NCBI RefSeq assembly: GCF_016595505.1
Contig: NZ_JAENIL010000005.1
Span: 124,001 to 188,000, forward strand
DNA: 64,000 nucleotides
Source: Pelagicoccus mobilis
GTDB taxonomy: Bacteria; Verrucomicrobiota; Verrucomicrobiia; Opitutales; Opitutaceae
Reading direction: 5' to 3'
Part shown: piece by piece, positions 16,457-25,341 of the stretch
Position numbering within the stretch: the stretch's first letter is position 1
How the letters are laid out: every line of letters begins with the position of its first letter
The notes under the pieces: model-generated
What the model was told of the DNA's origin: nothing
What the model saw: only the letters and a program-made list of their open reading frames with translations
Databases searched by the model: none
Program-made: the position numbers and the translations under genes

Positions 16457-17542
16457 ATGACCACCAATCCGCCAATCCGCGTTCTCTGCGTAGGAGCCGG
16501 CAATACCGGCCGCTCTCACATACTAGCATATCATCGACTTGAAGGCTTTGAGATTGCAGGGATCTGTACTCGGTCTCCCAAATCACGGAAAGCAGTTCTC
16601 GAGGAGCTTGGTTCAGCTTATCCGGAGTTCAACGACTTTCAAACTGCTCTCACGGAAACGAAGCCAGACGCCGTTTGCATCTCAACATATCCGGACACAC
16701 ACTACGAATTTACCAAAGCCGCCCTCGAGGCAGGCTGCCACGTATTCTTGGAGAAGCCGCTCGCTGAAACCATCGAGCAAGCGGAGGAACTCGTCGCCCT
16801 CTCAATCAAAGTAAACCGCAAGCTCGTAGTTGGCTATGTACTCCGACACCACCCGAGTTGGATCAAGTTCGTGGAAAAAGCCCGTACCCTCGGCAAACCA
16901 TTAGTGATGCGGATGAACCTGAACCAACAATCGAGTGGAGACGCCTGGGAGACACATCGTCACCTGCTCTCATCCATCTCTCCCGTAGTTGACTGTGGAG
17001 TACACTACGTCGACGTTATGTGTCAGATGACCCAATCTCAGCCTGTCAGCGTATCCGGAATCGGAGCACGCCTGAGCGACGAACTCCCTGAAGGGAAAAT
17101 AAACTACGCCCAACTCCAAGTGACATTCGCCGATGGATCAGTCGGTTGGTACGAAGCGGGCTGGGGACCGATGATGAGCGAAACCGCTTTTTTCATCAAA
17201 GACGTGGTCGGCCCTCAAGGCAGCGTTTCAATCGTCGCCAAAGACGCTGGCGGACGCGGACAAAGCGACAATGTTTCCGCCCACACAGCCACTCAAAGTC
17301 TGCTCGTACACTACGGGGAACTCGACTCCGCGGGGAATCTTGCCAAAACAGACGAGTACATTGACATGGAGTCTGAGCCCGATCACGACGCCCTCTTCCA
17401 AAGTGAGCAAGAGTACTTTCTCAAAGCGATAATCGAAGATTTGGACACGACTGAACTTCTCACCGCCGCCTGCAATGCCAGCCGCATCGTTCTCGCAGCA
17501 GACGAAAGTTTCCGGACTGGAAAAACAATCAATCTTCGCTAA
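16457..17542 (+). CDS. Gfo/Idh/MocA family oxidoreductase (cytoplasmic)
   Basis: 361 residues, no signal peptide. RVLCVGAGNTGRSH (~8-21) forms the NAD(P)-binding loop, followed by AGICTRS and CISTYPDTHYEF; the motif FLEKPLAE holds the catalytic-region EKP at 99-101. The C-terminal domain has VDCGVHYVDVMCQMT. It is a soluble sugar or cyclitol dehydrogenase of unknown substrate. It follows the Tat-exported paralogue by 84 bases and precedes an MFS symporter by 104 bases, so it may process the sugar that the symporter imports. Regulation is not visible apart from the repeats in both flanks. Confidence 0.88.
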   Translation: MTTNPPIRVLCVGAGNTGRSHILAYHRLEGFEIAGICTRSPKSRKAVLEELGSAYPEFNDFQTALTETKPDAVCISTYPDTHYEFTKAALEAGCHVFLEKPLAETIEQAEELVALSIKVNRKLVVGYVLRHHPSWIKFVEKARTLGKPLVMRMNLNQQSSGDAWETHRHLLSSISPVVDCGVHYVDVMCQMTQSQPVSVSGIGARLSDELPEGKINYAQLQVTFADGSVGWYEAGWGPMMSETAFFIKDVVGPQGSVSIVAKDAGGRGQSDNVSAHTATQSLLVHYGELDSAGNLAKTDEYIDMESEPDHDALFQSEQEYFLKAIIEDLDTTELLTAACNASRIVLAADESFRTGKTINLR

Positions 17543-17549
17543 ACACATT

Positions 17550-17629
17550 GTAGGGCTGGCGCTCGCGCCACGCCGCAAACGCCTACACAAGATCCTCCAC
17601 CGCGGTACGTCGGCAAACGACGACCCTAC
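17550..17629. repeat. interspersed palindromic repeat, GTAGGG family
   Basis: GTAGGGCTGGCGCTCGCGCC ACGCCGC...CGGCAAACGACGACCCTAC. The arms are more diverged than in the other copies. It lies 8 bases after the oxidoreductase stop and 17 bases before the MFS start. Confidence 0.6.
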
Positions 17630-17646
17630 ACCCCCTAAGCCCCCAA

Positions 17647-18870
17647 ATGGAAAAATCCAATACAAGCACCGCCACGAGTATTCGCCTCTCCATAATGATG
17701 TTTCTCCAGTTCTTTATCTGGGGATCTTGGTTTGTCACCGTCGGAAACTACATGACTAAAGAAGGCATGGCCTCCGCTATCGGCTGGGCCTACTCAGTCG
17801 GGCCGCTCGCCGCGATCATTTCACCACTCTTTCTCGGAGCCATCGCCGACCGCTTCTTCCCTTCTGAAAAAGTGCTCGGTATCGTCCATATCATTGGGGG
17901 TCTCTTCGTATTCCTCGCACCCAGTTTCGCTTCCGCGGAAAATACTACCCCGTTCATCCTCCTGCTGCTAGGGCATACGCTTTTCTACATGCCGACTCTC
18001 GGTCTGACCAACACGCTTTGCTTCCATAACATGGATCGCCCAGAAAAACAGTTTCCGCTGATCCGCGTGTTTGGAACGATCGGTTGGATCGCAGCGAACG
18101 TGGTGGTCAGCAAGTGGCTAAAGGCTGACGAACTTGCCCTTCCACTACAAATTGCAGGTGGAGCTGCCATACTCATGGGGCTTTACAGCTTCACCCTTCC
18201 TCACACTCCTCCACCTGCAAAAGGCCAAGCGATCAAGGTACGGGAGATTCTCGGTCTGGATGCGCTTTCCCTCCTGAAAGACCGGAGTTTCCTCATCTTC
18301 ATCATCAGCTCGCTCCTTATTTGCATCCCGCTCTCCGCCTACTATGCATTCGCTCCCGTCTATATTAACGCGGCTGGAGTTGAGGACCCGGCATTCAACA
18401 TGTCCTTCGGTCAGGTCTCTGAAATCGTATTCATGGTTTTGTTACCCGTGTTCCTAACTCGCTTTGGTTTCAAATGGGTACTGGCAATCGGAATGCTCGC
18501 CTGGGTGGTTCGCTACGCTCTATTCGGCTTTGGAGCGATCGACAGCTCCTACGCCATGCTTCTTGGCGGGATCGTGCTCCACGGAATTTGCTACGATTTC
18601 TTCTTCGTCACCGGTCAAATCTATACTGATAAGAAGGCCGACAAACGAATCCGTGGTCAGGCCCAGGGTTTTCTGGTCCTGGCGACTCTCGGCCTCGGGA
18701 TGTTCATCGGAGCGCAAGCCAGCGGTCAGCTCTTCAACGCGATGGGGCTTGCTGACGATACAGGTAACCTAGCGCTTTGGAAACAGTTCTGGTTCGTCCC
18801 GGCTGGGCTCGCACTCGTGATTCTCTTCGTCTTTCTCGTCCTCTTCAAAGACAAGAAAGAAGAGGCCTAG
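17647..18870 (+). CDS. MFS symporter, nucleoside:H+ symporter (NupG/XapB-like) family
   Basis: 407 residues with 12 predicted membrane helices. RLSIMMFLQFFIWGSWFVTV at the start, WAYSVGPLAAIISPLFLGAIADR (MFS motif between helices 2 and 3), FPLIRVFGTIGWIAANV and RYALFGFG are typical of the NHS family of nucleoside and sugar permeases. In Bacteroidota and Verrucomicrobiota such carriers are often found beside Gfo/Idh/MocA genes, where they are thought to import modified sugars. Here it ends with a 4-base convergent overlap (18867-18870) with the next oxidoreductase on the opposite strand. Located in the inner membrane; substrate unknown. Confidence 0.85.
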   Translation: MEKSNTSTATSIRLSIMMFLQFFIWGSWFVTVGNYMTKEGMASAIGWAYSVGPLAAIISPLFLGAIADRFFPSEKVLGIVHIIGGLFVFLAPSFASAENTTPFILLLLGHTLFYMPTLGLTNTLCFHNMDRPEKQFPLIRVFGTIGWIAANVVVSKWLKADELALPLQIAGGAAILMGLYSFTLPHTPPPAKGQAIKVREILGLDALSLLKDRSFLIFIISSLLICIPLSAYYAFAPVYINAAGVEDPAFNMSFGQVSEIVFMVLLPVFLTRFGFKWVLAIGMLAWVVRYALFGFGAIDSSYAMLLGGIVLHGICYDFFFVTGQIYTDKKADKRIRGQAQGFLVLATLGLGMFIGAQASGQLFNAMGLADDTGNLALWKQFWFVPAGLALVILFVFLVLFKDKKEEA

Positions 18871-19979
18871 CCGAAAGAGAGGACATTCCCCGGAATCGCT
18901 GGGCTGCCCGAGTCTGCACTCGCGATTGCGGCGAAGCAAAGCTCGAGACTCCTTAAGTTCGCCGCAGCCGAATTCTCAGGCTCACGTCCGTCTTCGATTG
19001 AACAGAGCAACTCTCCCATAGATCCCGCAAAGCCGTCATTGAACCAGTTACCTGATAGGGAAACGTTCGCTCGTCCTGCCTCCGTCGTTAGCGACACCTT
19101 ATCATTCGAGCAAGGAGGCCCCGAGCTCCGAAACACGCCCTTCGTCCCCGTCACAACGGTGCTCTCCAGTGGGTCGAATTTTGTATGAGCTCTGAACGCT
19201 AGGGTGGCTTGCCCACCATTGTATCCAACAATTGAGTTCGCTAGGAGCGGCGGATCGATCTCTTGAGCTAGAGATTTCTCTACTTGGGAAAAAACATGCT
19301 TCGCTCGACGCTCGCCGAAAACGCAAGTCACAATGTCGAACCAGTGGATCGCGAAATCGTAGAGCACGACGTGATGCAACTCTTCGAAACGCGTTCCCTT
19401 TATCCAGGAATGATCCCATGTAATATTGATATCGCAGGAAACGATGTCGCCCAACAGCCCTGCCTTTAAGACTTCGCGAAGATACGCAAAATACGGAGCC
19501 CAGCGGCCATTCTGGTTAACCGCTAACTTCAGTTCGTTTTCATCCGCCAATTTCACCAACTCCCGTCCAATTGCGATATCGGTTACAAACGGCTTCTGAC
19601 TCAGCACATGTTTTCCCGCCTTCAATGCGGAACGAATCAGCTCCAATCTCATCCCCGGATGCGTAGCAAGGTCAACTACTTCGACATCCCCTCGCTCCCA
19701 AATCGCTTGCGGATTGGTACAAACATCAGCGGCAGGGAAAAACTCCTGCTTCAATACCTCAGCAGCAGCTGGCTTGGAGTCGCAAAGAGCCACGATCCTG
19801 TATCCTCTTTGCTTATACGCATCCAAGTGATTCCTAGCAATCCCACCACACCCGATCAGAGCAATCCCTGGATTATAGTCCTTGGGAACAGGCGGCTGGT
19901 ACGGCAAGTCGGGAGCGGAAGTCATTGAAACTTCCACAGCTTTCAATTCGCGGGCGTCATCTTTGCGTGACTCGCTCAT
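18867..19979 (-). CDS. Gfo/Idh/MocA family oxidoreductase
   Basis: 370 residues, no signal. A ~35-residue polar N-terminal extension precedes the Rossmann loop IALIGCGGIARNHLDAY (~39-55). The usual EKP motif is QKP here (HVLSQKPFVTD), a substitution also seen at 39886. The second domain has HHVVLYDFAIHWFDIV. It is a cytoplasmic NAD(P)-dependent sugar-type dehydrogenase of unknown substrate. It is read in tandem with the next oxidoreductase (19984), four bases upstream of its start, so the two are one transcript. The 3' end overlaps the convergent MFS gene by 4 bases. Confidence 0.85.
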   Translation of the reverse strand: MSESRKDDARELKAVEVSMTSAPDLPYQPPVPKDYNPGIALIGCGGIARNHLDAYKQRGYRIVALCDSKPAAAEVLKQEFFPAADVCTNPQAIWERGDVEVVDLATHPGMRLELIRSALKAGKHVLSQKPFVTDIAIGRELVKLADENELKLAVNQNGRWAPYFAYLREVLKAGLLGDIVSCDINITWDHSWIKGTRFEELHHVVLYDFAIHWFDIVTCVFGERRAKHVFSQVEKSLAQEIDPPLLANSIVGYNGGQATLAFRAHTKFDPLESTVVTGTKGVFRSSGPPCSNDKVSLTTEAGRANVSLSGNWFNDGFAGSMGELLCSIEDGREPENSAAANLRSLELCFAAIASADSGSPAIPGNVLSFG

Positions 19980-19983
19980 ACGG

Positions 19984-21066
19984 TCATTCTCCTTTTAAAG
20001 GGATCGTTTTCCCCGTTTCAGAGCTCTCAATAGCCGTGTCCACGATTTGCTGCCCTATGCGAGCAATCGAGGGGGAGAGCGGTCCTTCAATCGGGTCGCC
20101 ATTCTCAAGTTTGGTCAGCACGTACTCTATCCCATTCGCCTCACCCTTCGGATGAGGGTCGACTGGCAACTCATACCCCTCTGGATTCTTTCGAGTCTGA
20201 ATACGAACATTTGATTCGTAGTCATAGCTGCTTATAGTGCCCTCTGTCCCTCGGACGACAAAACCACACTTCGGTTGAGGCTGGTGTGTCCACGGATCCG
20301 TAAATGTCCCCCATCGAGTTTCAAACTTCGATAGACCGTCCTGATAACGTGCAATCGTTATGCTGTGTTCATCTACTTCGATTCCCTCGACTCCGCTGAC
20401 GACACTCGTCACCTCAAGCGGCTTTTTCCCACCGTTGAACCAGGTTCCCAAGGTAACTCCGTATCCAAGGTAATCACACAAGGAACCTCCTGCCGATTCC
20501 TTCTTGTACCACCAGCTTTCCTGTTTTGCTTCAGAGGACGGCTCACGCTCAACCTTATCCGCGCCATGATAGAGAGGGCCACGATTGCCGTCGTAGTAGT
20601 GGACTTCAATGACGTCACCTATCAGGCCATCACCAATCAAGCGATGTGTTGTCACGTGAGCTTCCACCCACCGGAGTGGCCAGTTGATCACCAGCAACTT
20701 GCCAGTCGTTTTCATCGCCTCAACCATCCGGTCCGCTTCGTCAAGAGAGCCAGCGAATGGTTTTTCTACAAACACATGAACGCCATAGGGAGCAACACGC
20801 TCCACCCAGAGGGCATGTTCGGCAGTCGGCGGGCAAAGAATAACCAAATCCGGCTTAGTCTCCTCCAAGCAGGTTCTGTAGTCGGTAAACAATTGCGCGT
20901 CCGACAGGGAAAAGTTCCTTTGAGCTTCCCTCATTCGTTCCGGTTGCGGATCGCAGATTCCGACGATTTCCGCGTTCGGGTGCTCATCGACGCAGCGAAG
21001 TAGATCGCCCATGTGCATGTGTGAAAACTCAATACCGGCAATTCTCCACTTATTGGACATAAACAA
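19984..21066 (-). CDS. Gfo/Idh/MocA family oxidoreductase
   Basis: 360 residues; Met3 (21060) is an alternative start, giving MSNKWRIAGIEFSHMHMGDL. The glycine-rich loop is atypical: IAGIEFSHMHMGD replaces the usual GxGxxG, although the following ICDPQPERM, ILCPPTAEHA and FVEKPFAGS (with EKP) are as expected. That change may alter cofactor binding. NWPLRWVEAH and GGSLCDYLGYGV are in the substrate domain. It is the first gene of a two-gene unit with 18867, separated from it by four bases. Reaction unknown; oxidation of a sugar or sugar acid is the family expectation. Confidence 0.82.
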   Translation of the reverse strand: MFMSNKWRIAGIEFSHMHMGDLLRCVDEHPNAEIVGICDPQPERMREAQRNFSLSDAQLFTDYRTCLEETKPDLVILCPPTAEHALWVERVAPYGVHVFVEKPFAGSLDEADRMVEAMKTTGKLLVINWPLRWVEAHVTTHRLIGDGLIGDVIEVHYYDGNRGPLYHGADKVEREPSSEAKQESWWYKKESAGGSLCDYLGYGVTLGTWFNGGKKPLEVTSVVSGVEGIEVDEHSITIARYQDGLSKFETRWGTFTDPWTHQPQPKCGFVVRGTEGTISSYDYESNVRIQTRKNPEGYELPVDPHPKGEANGIEYVLTKLENGDPIEGPLSPSIARIGQQIVDTAIESSETGKTIPLKGE

Positions 21067-21185
21067 CTTATTGGGTGGGGGTTAACGAGATGCAGACATC
21101 CTACTCAAGTGAACCGCCCCCGCAACTTGCTTCTGCGACTCAGCCCACTTTTCCAGAGAATCAGGAACGCAACTACCCCCCAAAA

Positions 21186-21210
21186 AGGAGGGCAACGCTC
21201 CGTCGTTGCC
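21186..21210. repeat. half copy of the AGGAGGGCAACG repeat
   Basis: Identical to the left arm of the palindrome at 16376 (AGGAGGGCAACGCTCCGTCG then TTGCC), with no facing arm. It lies in the 371-base gap between the oxidoreductase start (21066) and the TonB receptor stop (21438); the rest of that gap holds the next repeat and a terminator. Confidence 0.75.
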
Positions 21211-21249
21211 TCAAAGCACTTCCCCCAGCCCCCAGTGGAAGAGAACCCT

Positions 21250-21329
21250 ACCGTTGGAGTCCCGCCTTTAGGCGGCAATCCTAAGCAGCGGATAACAACA
21301 AGCCCGCTGAAGCGGGAACTCCAACGGTT
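21250..21329. repeat. inverted repeat, ACCGTTGGAGT type
   Basis: ACCGTTGGAGTCCCGCC...(27 bases)...GCGGGAACTCCAACGGT. Arms of ~26 bases with a one-base slip. The only copy of this type recognised in the window. Confidence 0.7.
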
Positions 21330-21366
21330 TCGCCTCAAACAGCAATCCACTGCCTTTGACTATGCC

Positions 21367-21403
21367 CAAAAAAAATACGCCCGCGGATTTCTCCGCGAGC
21401 GTA
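21367..21403 (-). terminator. rho-independent terminator of the 21438 TonB receptor
   Basis: Read on the minus strand: TACGCTCGCGG / CCGCGGGCGTA stem (11 bp, one G-T pair), 6-base loop AGAAAT, then a run of nine T (21367-21375). It lies 35 bases past the receptor's stop. Confidence 0.9.
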
Positions 21404-21437
21404 CCGGCTTAAACCATACAGGATAGTTGTATGAAAT

Positions 21438-24400
21438 TTAGAACGTGAAGGTGTTCGTCAGGAACCAGCTGCGTTCAGGAGCGAGACGGACAATCGCGAC
21501 GTTACCATCTGGATTGGTTACGACTGGGATGTCGTCGTTGTCACCGATTGCATTCTTAAGGTTGAGCTGGATCTTCCAGTTAACCTTGTCTCCGAGCTTG
21601 CGCTTGTAGCTGAACCAAAGATCTCCATTGGTCTCAGCGCCGGAGAAGAACGGCTTGTCCAGATTCGGAACTGGAATTCCGAACTCGTTGATTAGCGACT
21701 CATATCCAGTTGCAACCTTGTCTTGCCAACGAATCGCACCGCCGATGCCGAGTCCCTTGAAACGACCTTCCTTAAAGGAGTAGTTGTTGATGATATTTAC
21801 ACGCCACTCGCGTTGCTCCTGAGAAACAGCTCCGTCCTTCGCTTGGGCGGCTGCCAAAGGCGCAGTGACTTGCTGGGTCCAGCGTTCAACGAATCCAACC
21901 GCGCTGTCCGCACCCTCGCGGAGGATCGGGTTCCAGAGCCCAGCAGCTTGGTAGTTTGCTATGATCTCTTGGTTGTACTGAGAGAGCGCTTGAGCGGTGT
22001 TGGAAACAACAGTCTCCACTTGGGCCGCATTCACAGCGATACGCCAGTTGTTAGTGGGATTCCCCACCAACTCGATCTCCAAACCTTCTGCCTGCACATC
22101 AGCAGTCGACTTGAGATTTCGAATCGTATCGGTGGATACGAGCTTTCCTGGATCTTCCGGATCCGCCATGTAACTGTAGATCGATTGAGCTGGCTGCGGC
22201 TGAGCGCCCAGAATCGCATCAACGACCTCCTGATAATAGTTGAAACCGGCTTCGATCGCAGAGGCCGCACCGATGCTCGTTTCATCAAACGGAAGAGTAT
22301 CAGGATTTGCGATACCTGTCATCCAACGTTCCGCTAGATTGCGGTGCCAATTAACCGCTGCCGAAGTAGAACCGCCGTCCGCAGCGTTTGAGAGCGTCGC
22401 TCCGGTCTCGTACTTGTTGACCTTAACGAACCACTTGTTGGCGAATTCAAGGCTGAACCCGTACTCTGTGGTAACGCCGCTTGGGTTGCCGATCGTGTTG
22501 TTGTAGATATCGGTTCTCTGAGCGATCGCGGAAAAGTTCTCACCTTCGCCATAATGGAAGGACATACCTGTTAGCGGGCCAGAGAGGCGATCGATCCATT
22601 TGTGCGGGACGTGCCCAACAACACTCCAAGTGAAAGTGTCTCCAGATTCTGGATCCGCTTGTGGTGTGCTGGAGATATCTAGATTCGACATATCGTAGAC
22701 ACCATTGATGTCACGCAGGACAGTTCCGTTCGCGCGGCTGTAAGTCGTCACTTCGTCTGTTCTCCAACCGAGGAGACCGACAAGGTTCCCACCGAGGAGG
22801 TAAGACTGCCAAGCCAAAGCTTCACTATCGACCTTCTGTGCGGAAGCTCCGCCACCTTCAAGAACTCGAGCGACGTTAACGGTACCTTCCTTGTAGTTCG
22901 CCTCATCAGAGCGATCGAAGTAGAACGCCTTGATCGCGTCACCAGCTTGAAGGAGCGAACCTTCGACTGGACTCAATCGAACGTCATTCATATCGAGACC
23001 GACGTTGGAATCACTGATGTAAGCAATCGTTCCCACATCGTTGATGTCGATACGCGGAGAGGAACGTCCATTGAGTCCGGCTCTGTAGTCGAAATCGGAA
23101 CCAATCCAGTTACGGGAATAAGTTAGGTTTCGATTGGACGCCTTCTCGGATTGGAATAGACCAGTGAAGCTGTGACGACCGAGCCACTTACCGAGTCCTT
23201 CGTTCATATCCGCGAAGTCGTGATTGAGAAACGCGGTGACGCGAGAGTTGTTTCGGATCACCTCTCTCCAATTGTCCTTGTCGTTACGGTTCAAGATGAA
23301 CGCGCGTCCGGCATTCGGATTTGGCTCACCGGTCGGCAGATAGGCCGTTGCGTCGATGTAGATCGGTAAATCACGGTGACCACCGCCGAAGGGTTGGTAC
23401 TTGGTCTGGCTCCAACGTTGGTCGTCGATGGTCGCTTCGATACCTGCTTTACCTTCCCAGAATCCTTGTTCGAATGTGATCGATTGGGAATCGAACTCGG
23501 TTCCAATGTCGTGAAGGCCACCAGTTATGAGCTGGTTTCTGTAGTCGAACACCTCAGGGTTTTGCAGAGAACTGGCTACGAAGCCTGTTCCTTGTGGACC
23601 TTCCACATAAGCACGTGTGTTGACATGAGTCGCCCACGGACCACCACGGAGAGGAATACGCCCATGGATACCTTGCAGCGCGGGATTCGCCAATGGGTTA
23701 CCATTGTGCGTGTAGATGATGGAATTGAAGATATGAGCGGTGCTCAGGACAGTAGCCGATACTTCCTCGCGGCGTGCAGGGTTGTTCTCAACTTCCTTCC
23801 AACGGATCAGGAACTCATCTGGGTCGCTGTTATAGTGTGAGGCAAAGGCGCCTTCCGCTGTGAGACGGCTACTATCTGTTACGATTTCACCCGTTTCAGC
23901 GTCGAGGGGACGGGTATCAACAAGCTTCCATGGTTCCCAGTTCGCCGCTAGACGCTCGTAGCCAAGACCGATGGAGTAGTCATTACCCGAATACGGGCGA
24001 AAATCAGGAGGTGGTTGGAAAAAAGCCTCGTATGCGATGATCGGAGCGATGTTCGCCGGAGGAGTACGATCGCCCTCACCGATTTCAGCATTCGCACGAA
24101 TCGTAGTACGACCTAGGAAAGACGAATCTTCATTCTTGAAGACCGTCCAATTGAAAGCTCCAAACGCACGCTTGGAACGATCATAAGCTGGATCCTGGCG
24201 ATACTGTGTGTCGTTGTACATGCCAGCAACATTCACCGCGAGACGATCTTCGATCAGCGTACGAGTGAGGTTGAAGGTACCGCGGTGGCTTCCGTGCTTA
24301 CCGATACGAGCAGTAACTTTACTGTTATTGGCACCGATTTGTGGACCCTTTAGGTCATTGTTGATCACACCACTCGCGCTACCTAAGCCGAAGAGTAGCG

Positions 24401-24911
24401 AGTTGGCACCACGGTTAATGGTGATGCTGCCAGTGTTGTATGAGTCGATCGGGATATTTGTAGAGAAATAGCTCCGAGTGTAGTTGGGGCGGAAGAGACC
24501 GCGCACACGAGCTGTCGACTGAGGATTAGCACGAGACTCATCTTGGTCAGGGCGAGATCCATTTACTTCCGTTCCAGAGAAGTTACCGTCCAAGCCTCCG
24601 ATTTCGGAGCTCGTCAGGTAAGGCATGACCGCTTCCAGGTCAGTCGAACCGGTATCTTCCAAGAACTCGGAAGTGACGACCGAGATCGCTGATCCTAGAT
24701 CCTTCAACTCCGTCTTGATACGCGTACCCGCTAGAGTTGCCGTGGCACGGTAGCCATCTTGGTCACCCGCATCAACGGTGAAGGGGCTGAGTTCGAAGAC
24801 ATCTTCATCTGCATCTTCGTCTTGGGCGTAGAGCCCGATTGGGGCAAAAGTCACGCCAGCTGCAACAGCGGCAGGCACAACCTTGAACCAATTGTTTTTA
24901 CGTGGGTTCAT
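21438..24911 (-). CDS. TonB-dependent receptor (large, SusC-like without SusD)
   Basis: 1157-residue outer-membrane receptor. A signal peptide covers 1-~29 (GLYAQDED), followed by the acidic DEDVFELSPFTVDAG linker and GYRATATLAGTRIKTELKDL, which is characteristic of Verrucomicrobiota TonB receptors. The plug (~60-200) includes AISVVTSEFLEDTGSTD, VRGLFRPNYTRSYF and SITINRGANSLLFGLGSASG. The barrel ends in WFLTNTFTF with the terminal Phe used for assembly. It is probably an importer of an oligosaccharide. The next gene upstream is a hybrid two-component regulator on the same strand, 430 bases away, which likely controls it. There is no SusD-like lipoprotein. A strong terminator closes the unit. 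Confidence 0.92.
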   Translation of the reverse strand: MNPRKNNWFKVVPAAVAAGVTFAPIGLYAQDEDADEDVFELSPFTVDAGDQDGYRATATLAGTRIKTELKDLGSAISVVTSEFLEDTGSTDLEAVMPYLTSSEIGGLDGNFSGTEVNGSRPDQDESRANPQSTARVRGLFRPNYTRSYFSTNIPIDSYNTGSITINRGANSLLFGLGSASGVINNDLKGPQIGANNSKVTARIGKHGSHRGTFNLTRTLIEDRLAVNVAGMYNDTQYRQDPAYDRSKRAFGAFNWTVFKNEDSSFLGRTTIRANAEIGEGDRTPPANIAPIIAYEAFFQPPPDFRPYSGNDYSIGLGYERLAANWEPWKLVDTRPLDAETGEIVTDSSRLTAEGAFASHYNSDPDEFLIRWKEVENNPARREEVSATVLSTAHIFNSIIYTHNGNPLANPALQGIHGRIPLRGGPWATHVNTRAYVEGPQGTGFVASSLQNPEVFDYRNQLITGGLHDIGTEFDSQSITFEQGFWEGKAGIEATIDDQRWSQTKYQPFGGGHRDLPIYIDATAYLPTGEPNPNAGRAFILNRNDKDNWREVIRNNSRVTAFLNHDFADMNEGLGKWLGRHSFTGLFQSEKASNRNLTYSRNWIGSDFDYRAGLNGRSSPRIDINDVGTIAYISDSNVGLDMNDVRLSPVEGSLLQAGDAIKAFYFDRSDEANYKEGTVNVARVLEGGGASAQKVDSEALAWQSYLLGGNLVGLLGWRTDEVTTYSRANGTVLRDINGVYDMSNLDISSTPQADPESGDTFTWSVVGHVPHKWIDRLSGPLTGMSFHYGEGENFSAIAQRTDIYNNTIGNPSGVTTEYGFSLEFANKWFVKVNKYETGATLSNAADGGSTSAAVNWHRNLAERWMTGIANPDTLPFDETSIGAASAIEAGFNYYQEVVDAILGAQPQPAQSIYSYMADPEDPGKLVSTDTIRNLKSTADVQAEGLEIELVGNPTNNWRIAVNAAQVETVVSNTAQALSQYNQEIIANYQAAGLWNPILREGADSAVGFVERWTQQVTAPLAAAQAKDGAVSQEQREWRVNIINNYSFKEGRFKGLGIGGAIRWQDKVATGYESLINEFGIPVPNLDKPFFSGAETNGDLWFSYKRKLGDKVNWKIQLNLKNAIGDNDDIPVVTNPDGNVAIVRLAPERSWFLTNTFTF

Positions 24912-25224
24912 AGTTTTAACTTAGGGGTTCCAGTGACGCAGCATTCTCGAAAGCCAGCTAAACCGAACTCTAGAGCCCGCTTCCTATCCGAAAAGCGGGA
25001 GGGGAAACACTGCTTGGGACTCCTTCACGTTATCAAAACGGCCAATCCCGCCGTTAGTAATTGAGTAACGTAAAACTTCGAAACGGATACCCATTTAACC
25101 GACACGGGATCAGGCATTTAAGAAATATCTCAACCCATAAACGGAAAAGATCTACCCCTCGAAAGTGAGGTATCAAGAAAACCGTAACAGGGTGTTACGC
25201 AGTCGAAATGGGGGCTTACAACTC

Positions 25225-25300
25225 GTAGCGCGGTGCTTTAGCCCGCCACCACGTTGGCGAGATCGACCTTCTCAATACGCGGGCTGAAGCACCGCGCTAC
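25225..25300. repeat. inverted repeat GTAGCGCGGTGCT
   Basis: Arms of 22 bases (25225-25246 and 25279-25300) with one mismatch: GTAGCGCGGTGCTTTAGCCC / GGGCTGAAGCACCGCGCTAC. It lies in the 430-base gap between the TonB receptor start (24911) and the regulator stop (25342), the only gap of that size on this strand. Nothing else was recognised in the gap. Confidence 0.8.
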
Positions 25301-25341
25301 AGCCTTCAACTCGTGTTACCAGTTTACTAAACTACGACCCG

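Noticed and set aside
21438-24911. A SusD partner for the TonB receptors
   Set aside because: No lipoprotein with SusD-like helical pattern lies next to any of the three receptors.
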